Assembly (NCBI RefSeq): GCF_020622265.1
Contig: NZ_JACNMQ010000004.1
Span: forward strand, 124,001-188,000
Reading direction: 5' to 3'
DNA from: Halomonas sp. M20
Lineage (GTDB): Bacteria; Pseudomonadota; Gammaproteobacteria; Pseudomonadales; Halomonadaceae
DNA length: 64,000 nt
The notes beneath the pieces are model-generated. The model was not told where the DNA came from. It saw nothing but the letters and a program-made list of their open reading frames with translations, and did not search any database. Positions 44,081 to 55,139 of the stretch are shown piece by piece. Position numbers and translations under genes: made by a program. Each line of letters opens with the position of its first letter. Positions within the stretch are counted from its first letter, which is position 1.

Positions 44081-47000
44081 TCGCCTACGGGAGGGGGTGC
44101 CAATACCTCCCGACTCCCATTGCTTCCCATGGACGAGACCACGCCGGCGGACTCCATCGACTCGACCAGACGCGCGGCACGGTTGTAACCAATCTTGAAG
44201 CGACGCTGTACTGCGGAGATCGAGGCGCGACGCGTTTCGGTAACGAACATCACCGCCTCGTCATAAAGAGCGTCCTGCTCTGCGTCGTCGCCATCGCCGC
44301 CTTCCGCTTCGAGCCCAGCCAATGCATCCGCATTAACGCCACCGGTCAGGATCTCTTCGATGTATTCCGGCTCGCCGCGGCGCTTCCAGTCCTCGACGAT
44401 ACGGTGAACCTCGTCATCGTCGACAAAGGCACCATGGACGCGAGTCGGCATGCCGGAGCCTGCCGGCAGATAGAGCATGTCGCCATGGCCTAGCAGCGCC
44501 TCGGCACCGCCCTGGTCGAGAATCGTACGTGAATCGACCTTGGAAGAGACCTGGAACGCCATACGCGTCGGGACATTGGCCTTGATGAGGCCGGTAACCA
44601 CATCCACGGAAGGCCGCTGAGTGGCCAGGATAAGATGGATGCCTGCGGCCCGAGCCTTCTGTGCCAGTCGCGCGATCAGCTCCTCCACCTTCTTGCCGAC
44701 GATCATGAACATGTCGGCAAACTCGTCGATCACCACGACGATGTAGGGCAACTTTTCCAGCACCGGCGGCTGCTCGTGCATCTGCCAGGGCTGGGGCTCC
44801 CATAGAGGATCGGCAACCTGAGCGCCGGCCTGCTCCGCTTCATTGAGCTTGGCATTGAAGCCGGCGATATTACGCACCCCCATGGCCGCCATCAGCTTGT
44901 AGCGACGCTCCATTTCTGCCACGCACCAGCGCAGGCTGTTGGCCGCCTCTTTCATGTCCGTGACCACCGGCGCCAACAGATGCGGAATGCCGTCGTAGAC
45001 CGACAACTCCAGCATCTTCGGGTCCACCATGATCATGCGCACCTCGGCCGGGGTCGCCTTCAGCAGCATCGAGATGAGCATGGCGTTCACGCCCACCGAC
45101 TTCCCCGAACCGGTGGTACCGGCCACCAGCAGATGCGGCATCTTGCCTAGATTGGCCACCACGGGTCCGCCACCGATGTCATGCCCCAGGGCCAGGGTCA
45201 GCGCCGAGCTGGGCTGCTGGAAGGCGTCTGAATCCGTGACCTCGCTCAAGCGGATCATCGCTCGATTGGGATTGGGAATTTCGATACCCACCGTGGGCCG
45301 ACCCGGAATCACCTCCACTACCCGTACGCTCTTGACCATCAGGGAGCGGGCCAGATCCTTGGCCAGATTGCTGATCTTGGAAACCTTAACCCCGGCCGCC
45401 GGCTTGATCTCGAAGCGCGTAATGACCGGCCCGGGCCAGGTTTCAACGACTTCGGCCTTGACACCGTACTCCCGTAGTCGCGTTTCCAGCAGCTCTGCCA
45501 TATCCGCCAACTGCTGGGGGCTGTAGTTCGGCTTTGCCGGATCCGGCGGTGTCAACAGGCGCGTTGGCGGCAAGTCGCCATCCGGCTCATCGGACAGATT
45601 GCCCAGACTGGGGCGCTGACTCTGTAGATGCTCTACCGTCCACAGGGTTGGGCCCTGGGGGTCGGCAGCTGCGGCTTGCGCTTGTTCCGCAGTGGCTATC
45701 TGTGGGCCTGGGCTTTTCCCTTCATGGGTTTCTTCATGCGTCCGAATGTCTTCCCGAACGCTCATATCACCCTTAACCTGGGAGTCTTCCAGAGCCGTTT
45801 CTCGAGTGGCCCCTGCCGTTGCATCGCTCCAGGTCAGGTGAGGCGCATCATCCTCTTCCTCTTTCTCATTCCACTCATTCCAATTGATATCCGGCGGCTC
45901 TTGCCGCGCCATGGAATGGGAAGATGAGGCGGATGATGCGAATGCCCGCTGCTCCTGGGCATGGTGATGCGGCGTTTCCTGAGCCGGTTGATCCGATATC
46001 GGAGTTTGCAAAGTCGAGGTCGATGACGGCGTAGCTGAAGCGGGCGCCGTAGAACCAGAGGTAGAAAGCTCGGAAGGTTCCGCGGGAACAGGGCGTCTCA
46101 AGCTGGCCGGAATTCTCAGCTCATTATCGTTGACGCTAGCGCTGGGGCTGGAAGAATTGGCATCTTGCTGAGTGGGCGCGGCACTGAAGGCCGACTGAAT
46201 GCTCGCTTCTTGCGCAGTATAGGCAGCGCCCGGCTGTTTGGCCGAAGGAGTCTGCGCAGGCACTTCCCAGGGAATCGTCGTGCTGGTATCTCGCTCCGCT
46301 CGTAATGGCATGCCTGGTTCGTCAAACGACGACCCTCGCTGCTGAGTCTGCTGGTCAGCATTGAAGCGAGGCTCTAGCCGCTGGCCGCCAGCCAGCGCCG
46401 GCTCTGTCTGCCAGTGATCGAGATGCGGCCGCGACTCTTTGTCCTGCCCCCAAGGCAACCAGCGCTTCCACCAGGGTAGTGCTTCATCCGGGTCGAAGGA
46501 GGATTCATCGCCAGCACCCGAAAGCTGGGAGCCCCCTCCCCTGCGATTTTCTTCCTGTCGAGCTTCGCGACGCTCCTGCTGGGCTTCCCGAGTACGCACC
46601 AGTTGCTCCCGCGCACCGCCAAACTGGCTGCGCAGCCACCGCAATAGCCGTTGGGCACGCATCCCCAGTTCATCCATGACCGTTAGCCATGACAAGCCAC
46701 TGAAAAGCGGGAATCCGCATAGGAAAGAGGCTATGGAAAGCAGCGTCGCACCGCGTAGACCGACCAGCGGTACCAGGGCATCACGCAACCCCTCCCCCAG
46801 AATGCCGCCAGCGGAGTAAGGAAGTTCGCTATTGGGGCTATAAAAATGCAGCGCTCCCAAACTGGTGGTGGCCAGCAGGAGCAAAACGAACCCCCCAGCC
46901 CTGACCGCCAACGCGGTGGCATCCCACTCCAGACGCACCTCCCGACGACGCATCAGCCGCCAGGCGGCAAACCCGAGCATGCCCGGCCACCACAGGGCAC

Positions 47001-47274
47001 TGACTCCGAACAGGGAATATAGGACATCCGACAACCAGGCGCCTATGCGACCCATCCAATTGACGACGTTCTGCTCTGGGCCACTCTGGGACCAGCCGGG
47101 ATCCTGAGGCGTGTAGCTGAACAGCGCCAGCAACAGAAAAACACAGGCGGCCAGCAACACAATGACGACCCCTTCCCGAGTGGATCCTTGCAGGCGCAAA
47201 CCGAAACGGCGCGCCTTTTCCTTGGCCTGTGTCGTGGATTGTCGACGACTCACGGGTTTCTTCTTGACACTCAA
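44077..47274 (-). CDS. ftsK: DNA translocase FtsK
   Basis: Septal DNA pump that segregates chromosome ends and activates XerCD at dif. N-terminal region with four hydrophobic helices between residues 30 and 190 ([20 protein letters not shown] etc.), a long Pro/Ser/Gln-rich linker (about 230-560), then the motor: Walker [19 protein letters not shown] near residue 719, Walker [21 protein letters not shown], and a C-terminal gamma winged helix ([20 protein letters not shown]) that reads KOPS. 1065 residues from the TTG at 47274, which has GAGGGG 7 bases upstream; a GTG at 47298 would add eight residues. It is transcribed away from aat with a shared promoter region. The trxB gene found here in Pseudomonas is absent. 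Confidence 0.94.
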   Translation of the reverse strand: MSVKKKPVSRRQSTTQAKEKARRFGLRLQGSTREGVVIVLLAACVFLLLALFSYTPQDPGWSQSGPEQNVVNWMGRIGAWLSDVLYSLFGVSALWWPGMLGFAAWRLMRRREVRLEWDATALAVRAGGFVLLLLATTSLGALHFYSPNSELPYSAGGILGEGLRDALVPLVGLRGATLLSIASFLCGFPLFSGLSWLTVMDELGMRAQRLLRWLRSQFGGAREQLVRTREAQQERREARQEENRRGGGSQLSGAGDESSFDPDEALPWWKRWLPWGQDKESRPHLDHWQTEPALAGGQRLEPRFNADQQTQQRGSSFDEPGMPLRAERDTSTTIPWEVPAQTPSAKQPGAAYTAQEASIQSAFSAAPTQQDANSSSPSASVNDNELRIPASLRRPVPAEPSELSTSGSTAPASATPSSTSTLQTPISDQPAQETPHHHAQEQRAFASSASSSHSMARQEPPDINWNEWNEKEEEDDAPHLTWSDATAGATRETALEDSQVKGDMSVREDIRTHEETHEGKSPGPQIATAEQAQAAAADPQGPTLWTVEHLQSQRPSLGNLSDEPDGDLPPTRLLTPPDPAKPNYSPQQLADMAELLETRLREYGVKAEVVETWPGPVITRFEIKPAAGVKVSKISNLAKDLARSLMVKSVRVVEVIPGRPTVGIEIPNPNRAMIRLSEVTDSDAFQQPSSALTLALGHDIGGGPVVANLGKMPHLLVAGTTGSGKSVGVNAMLISMLLKATPAEVRMIMVDPKMLELSVYDGIPHLLAPVVTDMKEAANSLRWCVAEMERRYKLMAAMGVRNIAGFNAKLNEAEQAGAQVADPLWEPQPWQMHEQPPVLEKLPYIVVVIDEFADMFMIVGKKVEELIARLAQKARAAGIHLILATQRPSVDVVTGLIKANVPTRMAFQVSSKVDSRTILDQGGAEALLGHGDMLYLPAGSGMPTRVHGAFVDDDEVHRIVEDWKRRGEPEYIEEILTGGVNADALAGLEAEGGDGDDAEQDALYDEAVMFVTETRRASISAVQRRFKIGYNRAARLVESMESAGVVSSMGSNGSREVLAPPPVGD

Positions 47275-47508
47275 ATGACGCCCCTCTTCAACCTGCACGC
47301 TCGTTTTCGCCTTCCCAGGGAAGAACCATCTCTCTAACGCGAAGGGATATTAATTTTTCCAGGCCAATATCATACCGAGCCTGAGCGGTGCAGCACAGGG
47401 GGAGAACAGCCCCTAAAACGCCGCTAGTCTCTCGTTAGCCTTCAATAGCGTTGAGATCACCGTTTGCACACGGCAGACTAACGCATCGTTCAACAAAATG
47501 AATTTTTC

Positions 47509-48228
47509 ATGCTGCCTTGGCTTATGCCTCATTGTGTGGGTTTTCCAGACCCGCGTCATGCGCTTGACGAACCCAACGGCTTGCTCGCCGCCGGAGGAGA
47601 GTTGTCGCCCGAATGGCTGATGACCGCTTATCGCCAGGGCATTTTTCCCTGGTATACCCCGGATCAACCCATCTTGTGGTGGAGCCCCGACCCACGCCTG
47701 GTCCTCTTTCCTGGCGAAATCCGTGTTCGCCGCAGCCTGGCCAAACGATTGCGCAATGCGGGTTTTGAAGTCACTTTCGACCGAAATTTCGATGCAGTCA
47801 TCGATGCCTGCGCGAAGTCTCGAGCCGATGTCGAAGGCACCTGGATCACCTCGAACATGCGGGATGCCTATTGCCGGCTACATCGCCTGGGTCATGCCCA
47901 CTCCGTCGAGGTCTGGCAGGATCGACGGCTGGCGGGCGGGCTCTATGGCGTTGCCCTGGGGCGCATGTTCTTCGGTGAGTCGATGTTCAGCGCCGAGCGC
48001 GACGCCTCCAAGGTCGCCCTGGTGCATCTGGCACATCATCTATCAGCTAACGGGGGCGGTCTGATCGACTGCCAGATGCATACGTCCCACCTGGTCAGTC
48101 TAGGCGCACGCGACATCGCTCGAGATGAATTCATCGACTATCTTGAGCAGTATACATGTCAGCCAACAACCGCCTGGAGACAGGCGGCTTCGCCGAAGAT
48201 CACAGGAGGACACTATCGTGAGCAGTAG
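47509..48228 (+). CDS. aat: Leucyl/phenylalanyl-tRNA-protein transferase
   Basis: Adds Leu or Phe from aminoacyl-tRNA to proteins with N-terminal Arg or Lys, feeding the ClpAPS N-end-rule pathway. The sequence has the family signatures FPDPRHALDEPNGLLAAGGE and RQGIFPWYTPDQPILWWSPD, with EGTWITSNMRDAY and GESMFSAERDASKVALVHLA. 239 residues, typical. The ATG start has no strong RBS but begins the conserved MLPWL motif. The bpt gene overlaps its end by 11 bp, so they are translated together. Its products are degraded by ClpA and ClpS, encoded 1.5-4 kb further on. Confidence 0.95.
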   Translation: MLPWLMPHCVGFPDPRHALDEPNGLLAAGGELSPEWLMTAYRQGIFPWYTPDQPILWWSPDPRLVLFPGEIRVRRSLAKRLRNAGFEVTFDRNFDAVIDACAKSRADVEGTWITSNMRDAYCRLHRLGHAHSVEVWQDRRLAGGLYGVALGRMFFGESMFSAERDASKVALVHLAHHLSANGGGLIDCQMHTSHLVSLGARDIARDEFIDYLEQYTCQPTTAWRQAASPKITGGHYREQ

Positions 48229-48955
48229 CGCTCCGCCTCAGCCCAAGCGGGATCTGCGCTTCTTTCTGACCGTCCCGCATGAATGCAGCTACTTGCCAGA
48301 GCGCGAGGCCACCACGCTGTTTCTCGATCCCCAGGAGTCACCGGGCCAGGGAGTATATGATGCACTGGCACTCCTTGGTTTCAGGCGCAGTGGCCGACAC
48401 TTGTATCGACCTCGTTGCGAAAACTGCAATGCGTGCATCTCGGTACGCATCCCCGTGAAGGATTTCACCCCCAACCGTACTCAGCGTAAATTGATGCATC
48501 GCAACGCGGACCTCGACATTCACGAGCGTCCGGCGGTCTTCGATCCGGAGCATTACATGCTCTACGCGCGCTATATTCGTGCTCGCCATGCGGATGGGGA
48601 CATGTATCCACCGAGCCATGAGCAGTACCGTACCTTCTTAACTCTCGAACACCCCTATGCACGCCTGCTGGAATTCCGGCTTGAGGAAAAGCTATTGGCC
48701 GTGGCGGCCATCGACCAGTTGAGCCATGGCATTTCCGCCATATATACGTTCTTTGATCCTGGCAAAATTCACGAGCGACGCTCCCTGGGCACCTTTGCCG
48801 TTCTCAGCCAGATCGAACTTGCGCGGTCACGTGGATTGCCTCATGTCTATCTTGGCTACTGGATTCGTGAAGCCTCCAAGATGAACTACAAGCGCGCTTT
48901 CCAGCCGCTGGAATTTCTCAACGGACGCCAATGGCGGCGGACCATTCCTGTATAA
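48218..48955 (+). CDS. bpt: Aspartate/glutamate leucyltransferase (bacterial R-transferase homologue)
   Basis: Transfers Leu to N-terminal Asp or Glu of proteins, marking them for ClpAPS degradation. The start is GTG at 48218, with CAGGAGGA 7 bases upstream; this overlaps aat by 11 bp. Visible family features are HECSYLPEREATTLFLDP, the Cys-rich RPRCENCNACISVRIPVKDF and the C-terminal FFDPGKIHERRSLGTFAVLS, then YLGYWIREASKMNYK. 245 residues, usual length. It forms an operon with aat; infA follows after 141 bp. Confidence 0.94.
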   Translation: MSSSAPPQPKRDLRFFLTVPHECSYLPEREATTLFLDPQESPGQGVYDALALLGFRRSGRHLYRPRCENCNACISVRIPVKDFTPNRTQRKLMHRNADLDIHERPAVFDPEHYMLYARYIRARHADGDMYPPSHEQYRTFLTLEHPYARLLEFRLEEKLLAVAAIDQLSHGISAIYTFFDPGKIHERRSLGTFAVLSQIELARSRGLPHVYLGYWIREASKMNYKRAFQPLEFLNGRQWRRTIPV

Positions 48956-49096
48956 TCAGTGTTTTTTTGCCATGACGCCCGGCATACGGCACAATATCGG
49001 GCTGTCTTGATCGACAAAGACGGCATTCTCGTGGGCCGCTTTGAAGATTTACAGCATGAAGACTTTTTATTAACGACTACCTGAGGAAAGGCCTAG

Positions 49097-49315
49097 ATGG
49101 CAAGAGAAGACCATATTGAAATGGAAGGTGTCGTGGTCGACACCCTGCCCAACACCATGTTTCGCGTCGAGCTTGAGAATGGCCATGTGGTAACGGCGCA
49201 TATTTCGGGCAAGATGCGCAAGAACTACATCCGTATCTTGACCGGCGACAAGGTCAAGGTCGAGCTGACACCCTACGATCTCTCCAAGGGGCGTATCGTA
49301 TATCGCTCTCGCTAG
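49097..49315 (+). CDS. infA: Translation initiation factor IF-1
   Basis: S1-like OB-fold protein that binds the A site of the 30S subunit during initiation. 72 residues, [20 protein letters not shown] then [20 protein letters not shown], with the usual [20 protein letters not shown], nearly identical to the E. coli protein. AGGAAAGG precedes the ATG by about 7 bases. It has the same strand as bpt but a separate upstream region, so an own promoter is likely. Confidence 0.98.
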   Translation: MAREDHIEMEGVVVDTLPNTMFRVELENGHVVTAHISGKMRKNYIRILTGDKVKVELTPYDLSKGRIVYRSR

Positions 49316-49702
49316 GCTCCGTCTGAAACGTGTCTGCGCTCGATCATGCGGCGTCAAAAATTGGCTCGTGCGCGAGTCCGATCAAGATGCTCGTTTACAC
49401 CGCGTAAACTCGAGCGCGAGCCCGGTCCGTCTTCGTCAATTTTAGCCTTGCCTGAACTTCGCTCGCCGACTTTTCAGACAAACCCTTGCCCTTGCCTGGC
49501 AAGTGGATACTCTCGCTTCTCGACGTCGGCAATCGGCTCATGAACACGCCCGATCGAGATACCTGCCTGTAAAATCATAAAAAAACGCCCTATCGATAAC
49601 GATAGAGCGCTTCAGTATCACTGTTTTTACATCGCCTTCGTGACCTGTACGGCTATTTCTGTCCGCACAGGCCACTTGGCCGATCATTGCTTTACGGGCA
49701 GG
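49316..49702. repeat. Intergenic region with dispersed repeat (copy B)
   Basis: The 387 bp between infA and clpA. The segment 49382-49410 (core TTTACACCGCGTAAACT) matches the element at 21166-21194 in 26 of 29 positions, and the following 49428-49485 loosely matches 21270-21320, so the same intergenic repeat occurs twice in the window. Inverted pairs such as TCGCGCTCGAG/CTCGAGCGCGA-like sequence lie around it. No gene is evident; the rest is the clpA terminator. Confidence 0.65.
49581..49611 (-). terminator. Intrinsic terminator of clpA
   Basis: Arms CGCCCTATCG (49587-49596) and CGATAGAGCG (49601-49610), 4-base loop, one mismatch, with six A residues on the left that become a U-run in minus-strand RNA. 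It lies about 90 bp past the clpA stop. Confidence 0.85.
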
Positions 49703-51967
49703 TCAGACCAGTTCTGCTTCCGTTTCCAGATGCAGCTCGTCACCGTCTACCGTGACGTGAACCACCCCGCCGTTTTCCGCCAGCTCGCCGAACAGGATCA
49801 TCTCCGCCAGCGGCTTCTTCAGCTTCTCCTGAAGCACCCGTGCCATGGGACGTGCCCCCATTTCCGGATCATAGCCCTTCTCCGCCAGCCAGGCGCGAGC
49901 CTGCTCATCTACATCGAGCTGAACCCGTTTTTCGTCCAGCTGCGCCTGAAGTTCGACCAGGAACTTATCGACCACGTTGCGCACGACGGCTGGGGCCAGA
50001 GCATGGAACTGAATGATGCCGTCCAAGCGGTTGCGGAACTCCGGCGTGAAGGTCTTGCGGATGATCTCCATGCCATCGCTGGAGTGGTCCTGGGACTGGA
50101 AGCCAATGGAGCGCCGTGAAATCTGCTCCGCTCCGGCATTCGAGGTCATGATCACGATGACGTGACGGAAATCCGCTTCGCGGCCGTTGTTGTCCGTCAA
50201 GCGGCCATGATCCATGACTTGCAGCAGCAGGTTGAAGACCTCGGGGTGCGCCTTTTCAATCTCATCGAGCAGCAGCACACAATGCGGTTGCTTGGTGATC
50301 GCCTCGGTCAGCAGGCCACCCTGGTCGTAGCCCACATAGCCTGGGGGCGCACCGATCAGGCGTGAAACCGTATGACGCTCCATGTACTCGGACATGTCGA
50401 AGCGCACCAGCTCGATGCCCATCAACAGCGCCAGTTGACGCGCCACCTCGGTCTTGCCGACACCGGTCGGACCTGCGAACAGGAAGCTGCCCACCGGCTT
50501 GTCCGGCGCCTTGAGGCCCGCGCGAGAGAGTTTGATGGCGGCAGAGAGGCCTTGGATGGCTTCGTCCTGACCGAACACCAGCATCTTGAGATCCCGCTCC
50601 AGATTACCCAACAGTTTCCGGTCGGAGCTGGACACGCTCTTCGGCGGAATTCGCGCGATGGATGCCACGATCGCCTCGACCTGTTCCACGTCGATGGTGG
50701 GCACCCGCATCTCGATCGGCAATAGCCGCTGATGGGCACCCGCCTCGTCGATCACGTCGATGGCCTTGTCCGGCAGATGGCGATCGTTGATGTAGCGATC
50801 CGCCAGGCGCACGGCGCTGTCCAGAGCGGAATCCGTGTACTTGAGCTGGTGATGCTCCTCGAAGCGCCCGCGCAGCCCTTTGAGAATGCGGATGGTGTCC
50901 TCGACGGACGGCTCCACCACATCGACCTTCTGGAAGCGCCGCGCCAGCGCCCGATCCTTTTCGAAGATCCCACGGAACTCCTGGAAGGTGGTCGAGCCAA
51001 TACAGCGCAGCTCACCGGAAGAGAGCAACGGCTTGAGCAGGTTGGAAGCGTCCATTACACCGCCGGAAGCCGCCCCGGCGCCGATCACCGTGTGGATCTC
51101 GTCGATGAACAGAATGGAATTGGGCTGCTTCTTGAGTTCCGCCAGCAGGCTCTTCAGGCGTTTCTCGAAGTCGCCGCGATATTTGGTGCCGGCAAGCAAA
51201 GCGCCCATGTCCAGGGAGTAGACCACTGCGTCGCTGATGACGTCGGGAACGTCTTCCTCGACGATGCGCTTGGCCAGGCCCTCGGCAATGGCGGTCTTGC
51301 CGACACCGGCCTCACCCACCAGCAAGGGGTTGTTCTTGCGCCGACGGGCCAGAATCTGCACCGTACGTTCGAGCTCATGGTCGCGGCCAATCAAAGGATC
51401 GATCTTGCCCAGGCGGGCCTGCTCGTTGAGATTAGTCGCATAACCGGTCAGTGGGTGCGTATTGCCTTCGCTCATACCTTCCTCACCCTCCTCGGCATCC
51501 TGGGAGGGCGAGGAAGGCTGACCATGCCCCGCCACCTTGGAGATGCCATGCGCGATGTAGTTGACTGCATCCACGCGGGCCACGTTCTGCTGCTTGAGGA
51601 AATAGACGGCCTGACTCTCCTGCTCGGAGAAGATCGCCACCAGCACGTTGGCGCCGGTTACTTCACTCTTGCCGGAAGATTGGACATGAAACACCGCGCG
51701 CTGGAGAACCCGCTGGAAACCGAGGGTCGGCTGAGTCTCGCGATCCTCCTGACCATCGGGAATCAGCGGCGTGGTAGAGTTGATGAAGTCCTGCAGATCC
51801 GAGCGCAACTTGTCCAGGTTGGCTCCGCAGGCACGCAGCACATCCGCCGCGGAGGCGTTATCCAATAAGGCCAGCAGCAGGTGCTCAACGGTCATGAACT
51901 CATGACGCTTGGAGCGCGCCACCGTGAAGGCCGTATTAAGGGTTAATTCAAGTTCTTTGCTCAGCAT
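49703..51967 (-). CDS. clpA: ATP-dependent Clp protease ATP-binding subunit ClpA
   Basis: Hexameric unfoldase that feeds ClpP. The start at 51967 ([20 protein letters not shown]) has AAGGGGA upstream; a longer frame to 52054 is not family-like. N-terminal repeat domain binding ClpS, then two AAA+ modules with Walker A sequences [10 protein letters not shown] (near 217) and [10 protein letters not shown] (near 498), Walker [14 protein letters not shown] and [14 protein letters not shown]. The ClpP-docking loop RRSIGFQSQ is intact. 754 residues, like E. coli ClpA (758). clpS is upstream, as expected, so ClpS selects N-end-rule substrates made by Aat and Bpt. Confidence 0.96.
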   Translation of the reverse strand: MLSKELELTLNTAFTVARSKRHEFMTVEHLLLALLDNASAADVLRACGANLDKLRSDLQDFINSTTPLIPDGQEDRETQPTLGFQRVLQRAVFHVQSSGKSEVTGANVLVAIFSEQESQAVYFLKQQNVARVDAVNYIAHGISKVAGHGQPSSPSQDAEEGEEGMSEGNTHPLTGYATNLNEQARLGKIDPLIGRDHELERTVQILARRRKNNPLLVGEAGVGKTAIAEGLAKRIVEEDVPDVISDAVVYSLDMGALLAGTKYRGDFEKRLKSLLAELKKQPNSILFIDEIHTVIGAGAASGGVMDASNLLKPLLSSGELRCIGSTTFQEFRGIFEKDRALARRFQKVDVVEPSVEDTIRILKGLRGRFEEHHQLKYTDSALDSAVRLADRYINDRHLPDKAIDVIDEAGAHQRLLPIEMRVPTIDVEQVEAIVASIARIPPKSVSSSDRKLLGNLERDLKMLVFGQDEAIQGLSAAIKLSRAGLKAPDKPVGSFLFAGPTGVGKTEVARQLALLMGIELVRFDMSEYMERHTVSRLIGAPPGYVGYDQGGLLTEAITKQPHCVLLLDEIEKAHPEVFNLLLQVMDHGRLTDNNGREADFRHVIVIMTSNAGAEQISRRSIGFQSQDHSSDGMEIIRKTFTPEFRNRLDGIIQFHALAPAVVRNVVDKFLVELQAQLDEKRVQLDVDEQARAWLAEKGYDPEMGARPMARVLQEKLKKPLAEMILFGELAENGGVVHVTVDGDELHLETEAELV

Positions 51968-52065
51968 GGCAGTCCCCTTTTCGCCGCGTCGGGCATCGTC
52001 GGCACTTTCACAATCGGGCACATCGGGGTATTTGGCAACCCCTGTGACTGGCACGTTGCCAAGTG

Positions 52066-52455
52066 TCAGTCGGCCCTGTCGATATCACACAGTAATGGGT
52101 GTTGGCATTCCCGCGCGTAGTCGTTGACCAGATGACTCTTGGTCTCGGCAATGTCGCGCGTGAAGATGCCGCAGGTCGCCTTGCCCTGGGTATGCACCGC
52201 CAGCATGATCTGCACGGCCTTTTCGCTATCCATGTAGAAAAATGTCTGCAATACCTCTACCACGAACTCCATGGGCGTAAAATCGTCGTTATGCAAGATC
52301 ACCTTGTAGCGTGGTGGCTTGTCCAGCTCAGGATCCGCTGGGCTCACCGATACATGACCTTCCGTATCGTCTTGCGTACCCGGAGGGCGTGTCATCCCTA
52401 CCCGGGAGGGTATTGCCGCGGAAGTCATCGACAATCTCTCATCACTATTGAACAT
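52066..52455 (-). CDS. clpS: ClpA adaptor protein ClpS
   Basis: N-recognin adaptor that binds destabilising N-terminal residues and ClpA. The core [20 protein letters not shown], then [20 protein letters not shown] and [20 protein letters not shown], matches E. coli ClpS including the Asp-Asp and His residues of the N-end pocket. The N-terminal 45 residues are extra; a start at Met10 (52428) is possible and neither has a strong RBS. It precedes clpA by 98 bp in one probable operon. Confidence 0.95.
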   Translation of the reverse strand: MFNSDERLSMTSAAIPSRVGMTRPPGTQDDTEGHVSVSPADPELDKPPRYKVILHNDDFTPMEFVVEVLQTFFYMDSEKAVQIMLAVHTQGKATCGIFTRDIAETKSHLVNDYARECQHPLLCDIDRAD

Positions 52456-52577
52456 AAGAGGCTAAATCCATCAATACAAGCCGAAGTGCAATTAACGTCG
52501 TTGATTAGACGTGGAGAAGCACTCGGGGTTCACTTGAAAGATGCGTCCGTTAGGCCGACCTTGCAAGGGTAAGAATG

Positions 52578-52608
52578 AAAAAACCCCCGCACGCAATGCG
52601 AACGGGGG
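52578..52608 (-). terminator. Intrinsic terminator of icd
   Basis: CCCCCG (52584-52589) and CGGGGG (52603-52608) around the partial palindrome CACGCAATGCGAA, with a run of A on the left that becomes U in minus-strand RNA. It lies 20-50 bp past the icd stop. Confidence 0.85.
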
Positions 52609-52627
52609 CCGCGTTTCAACGTGATTA

Positions 52628-53884
52628 CTACATGTTATCGGCAACTGCCTGGCCAAATTCAGAGCACTTGAGCAAAACGGCCTTTTCCATCACACGATGG
52701 AAGTCATAAGTGACCTCGCCCTTGGCGATGGCTTTCTCCATGCCCTTGACCACCAGATCCGCGGCTTCGACCCAGCCCATGTGACGTAGCATCATCTCCG
52801 CGGAGAGGATCAACGAGCCGGGATTGACCTTGTCCTGACCCGCATACTTGGGTGCCGTACCGTGAGTCGCCTCGAACATGGCGACCGAATCGGACAGGTT
52901 GGCGCCCGGTGCAATACCGATACCGCCGACTTCCGCCGCAAGCGCGTCGGAAAGGTAATCACCATTCAGGTTCAGGGTGGCGATGACGTCGTATTCCGCC
53001 GGACGCAGCAGAATCTGCTGCAGCATGGCGTCGGCGATGACGTCCTTGACGACGATTTCCTTACCGGTGTTGGGGTTCTTCAAGGTCATCCAGGGGCCGC
53101 CGTCGAGCAGCTCCGCACCGAACTCCTCTTTCGCCAGCTGGTAACCCCAATCCTTGAAGGCACCTTCCGTGAACTTCATGATGTTGCCTTTGTGCACGAA
53201 GGTCAGGGATTCCCGATCGTTATCGATGGTGTACTGCAATGCCTGACGCACCAGGCGCTTGGTGCCTTCCTCGGATACTGGCTTGACGCCAATACCGCAC
53301 TGCTCCGGGAAGCGGATATTGGTGACGCCCATCTCCTCGCGCAGGAACTTGATGACCTTCTCGGCTTCCGCGGAACCCGCCTTCCACTCGATGCCGGCGT
53401 AGATATCCTCGGAGTTCTCGCGGAAGATGACCATGTCCACGTCCTTGGGCCCCTTGACCGGACTGGGCACACCCTCGAACCAGCGTACCGGACGCAGGCA
53501 GACGTACAGATCGAGCTTCTGGCGCAGCGCCACGTTCAACGACCGAATGCCACCGCCAACCGGAGTGGTCAATGGGCCCTTGATGGAGACCACGTAATCC
53601 TTGACCGCTTCCAGAGTTTCTTCGGGAAGCCAGGTATCCGCATCGTAGACCTGAGTCGCCTTTTCACCGGCGTAGACTTCCATCCAGTGAATCTTGCGCT
53701 CGCCGTTGTAGGCTTTCTGAACGGCCGCATCGATGGCGATTTTCATGGCCGGCGTGACATCGGCCCCAATACCGTCCCCTTCGATGAACGGAATGACCGG
53801 CTCGTTGGGCACGCTCAAGGTATCGTCGGCATTGACGGTGATCTTTTTGCCGCCCTCAGGAACGACAATTTTCTGGAATCCCAT
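52628..53884 (-). CDS. icd: Isocitrate dehydrogenase (NADP)
   Basis: TCA-cycle enzyme, E. coli Icd type, 418 residues. The segment [20 protein letters not shown] holds Ser115, equivalent to E. coli Ser113, the residue phosphorylated by AceK to direct flux to the glyoxylate shunt. Active-site Tyr and Lys regions and the C-terminal Lys-Tyr for NADP are present in normal order. The isocitrate lyase gene that competes for the same substrate lies 6.5 kb away. The usual cspD between icd and clpS is absent. Confidence 0.96.
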   Translation of the reverse strand: MGFQKIVVPEGGKKITVNADDTLSVPNEPVIPFIEGDGIGADVTPAMKIAIDAAVQKAYNGERKIHWMEVYAGEKATQVYDADTWLPEETLEAVKDYVVSIKGPLTTPVGGGIRSLNVALRQKLDLYVCLRPVRWFEGVPSPVKGPKDVDMVIFRENSEDIYAGIEWKAGSAEAEKVIKFLREEMGVTNIRFPEQCGIGVKPVSEEGTKRLVRQALQYTIDNDRESLTFVHKGNIMKFTEGAFKDWGYQLAKEEFGAELLDGGPWMTLKNPNTGKEIVVKDVIADAMLQQILLRPAEYDVIATLNLNGDYLSDALAAEVGGIGIAPGANLSDSVAMFEATHGTAPKYAGQDKVNPGSLILSAEMMLRHMGWVEAADLVVKGMEKAIAKGEVTYDFHRVMEKAVLLKCSEFGQAVADNM

Positions 53885-53965
53885 TGATGACTCCCTGTGC
53901 TGTAATCAGTAGAGCCGGCAGTATAGCATCGCCCCAGGGACCCGGAGTAGGCTTTGCCCTGCTAG

Positions 53966-54595
53966 ATGTCGACAATCTTTAGCCGGAGACCGTCAAGACC
54001 AGTGAGCACTCTCTATTTGCTTCACAAACCTTATCGAATGCTTTCCCAGTTCAGCGACGATCAAGGGCGAGCCACGCTTAAGGACGTCATCGATGTGCCG
54101 GGAATTTATGCCGCGGGCCGACTCGACCATGACTCCGAAGGGCTGTTGCTGCTCACGGATGACGGCGAGCTGATTCATCGCATCAGCGACCCAAGACACA
54201 AGCAGCCCAAGACCTACTGGGTTCAGGTCGAGGGCAAGCCTGATGACAGCGCCATCGACGCCTTGCGCAAGGGAGTAACGTTGAAAGACGGATTGACGCG
54301 GCCGGCCCGGGTGGGGCGTTTGATCGATCCCGACGTCGCACCGCGCCAACCGCCGATCCGCCACCGGGCCGACGCAGCGGTAAGCTGGCTGGAAATAATC
54401 ATCAGCGAAGGGCGCAATCGCCAGGTACGGCGCATGACTGCGCACATCGGCCACCCCACCTTGCGCCTGATCCGCACAGCCGTCGGCCCCTGGCAGCTGA
54501 CGGGGTTGGCACCGGGCCAATGGCGCAGCGAGACGCTGCATGCGCCGGTAAAGCGACGACATCCCCCTTCCAGGGCAACGAGGAGACGCTCATGA
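53966..54595 (+). CDS. rluE: 23S rRNA pseudouridine(2457) synthase RluE
   Basis: RsuA/RluB-type pseudouridine synthase lacking the S4 domain. Catalytic Asp is in YAAGRLDHDSEGLLLLTDDG, and the C-terminal motif EGRNRQVRRMTAHIGHPTLR (R-N-R-Q-V-R-R-M) is the family signature; the residue order (SWLEIIISEGRN) fits RluE rather than RluB. A GTG at 54002 in frame (VSTLYLLHKPYRM) is another possible start because the first 12 residues are not family-like. 209 residues. The nudJ ATG overlaps its end by 4 bases. Confidence 0.9.
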   Translation: MSTIFSRRPSRPVSTLYLLHKPYRMLSQFSDDQGRATLKDVIDVPGIYAAGRLDHDSEGLLLLTDDGELIHRISDPRHKQPKTYWVQVEGKPDDSAIDALRKGVTLKDGLTRPARVGRLIDPDVAPRQPPIRHRADAAVSWLEIIISEGRNRQVRRMTAHIGHPTLRLIRTAVGPWQLTGLAPGQWRSETLHAPVKRRHPPSRATRRRS

Positions 54596-55041
54596 AACGC
54601 TGGACACCCCGGGTGGCCGTCGCCTCCGTGATCGAGCGCAGCGGGCGCTACTTGATGGTGGAAGAAGACCGCGGCGGGCCCTTCACCCTGTTCAACCAGC
54701 CCGCTGGTCATCTTGAGCAAGGAGAACGCCTGACGGCAGCAGCGGTTCGCGAAACTTGCGAGGAAGCCGCCTGGCAGGTAGCCATCACGGATTACCTGGG
54801 GCTTTATATTCATACGACCAAGGAAGGCCTGGTATTTCACAGCCATGGTTTTGTGGGGCTGCCCCTGGCCCGGCTCGACAACCCTCTGGATACGGGTATT
54901 CTTGCCGCACATTGGCTGACCCTGGATGAAATCGACGATCTCAATCGCGCGGGGCGTCTGCGCAGTCCGCTGGTCATGCGGCGCCTGTGGGATCTGCGCG
55001 GTGGGAAGGTGTATCCACTCGACATCATCCACGAGCGCTGA
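54592..55041 (+). CDS. nudJ: Nudix hydrolase NudJ
   Basis: Phosphatase of the Nudix family that removes pyrophosphate from thiamine and nucleoside diphosphates in E. coli. The start at 54592 ([20 protein letters not shown]) is supported by AGGAG 6 bases upstream. The Nudix box [21 protein letters not shown] (39-59, GX5EX7REUXEEXGU) is complete. 149 residues. It starts inside the last codon of rluE (ATGA) and precedes mnmA by 98 bp. Confidence 0.93.
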   Translation: MKRWTPRVAVASVIERSGRYLMVEEDRGGPFTLFNQPAGHLEQGERLTAAAVRETCEEAAWQVAITDYLGLYIHTTKEGLVFHSHGFVGLPLARLDNPLDTGILAAHWLTLDEIDDLNRAGRLRSPLVMRRLWDLRGGKVYPLDIIHER

Positions 55042-55139
55042 CCCTCGAAGCGCACGACCGGTTTCAGGTATACTTTCGCGCAATCAAATTCTTCACACCT
55101 CTCAATGGAGAACCATTAGAGAGCCATTCGAGAGCGACC

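Noticed and set aside
50732-51868. Plus-strand open frame (378 codons) opposite clpA
   Set aside because: Antisense shadow of clpA; composition reflects the complementary strand only.
52862-53887. Plus-strand open frame (341 codons) opposite icd
   Set aside because: Antisense shadow of the highly conserved icd gene; no RBS or domain.
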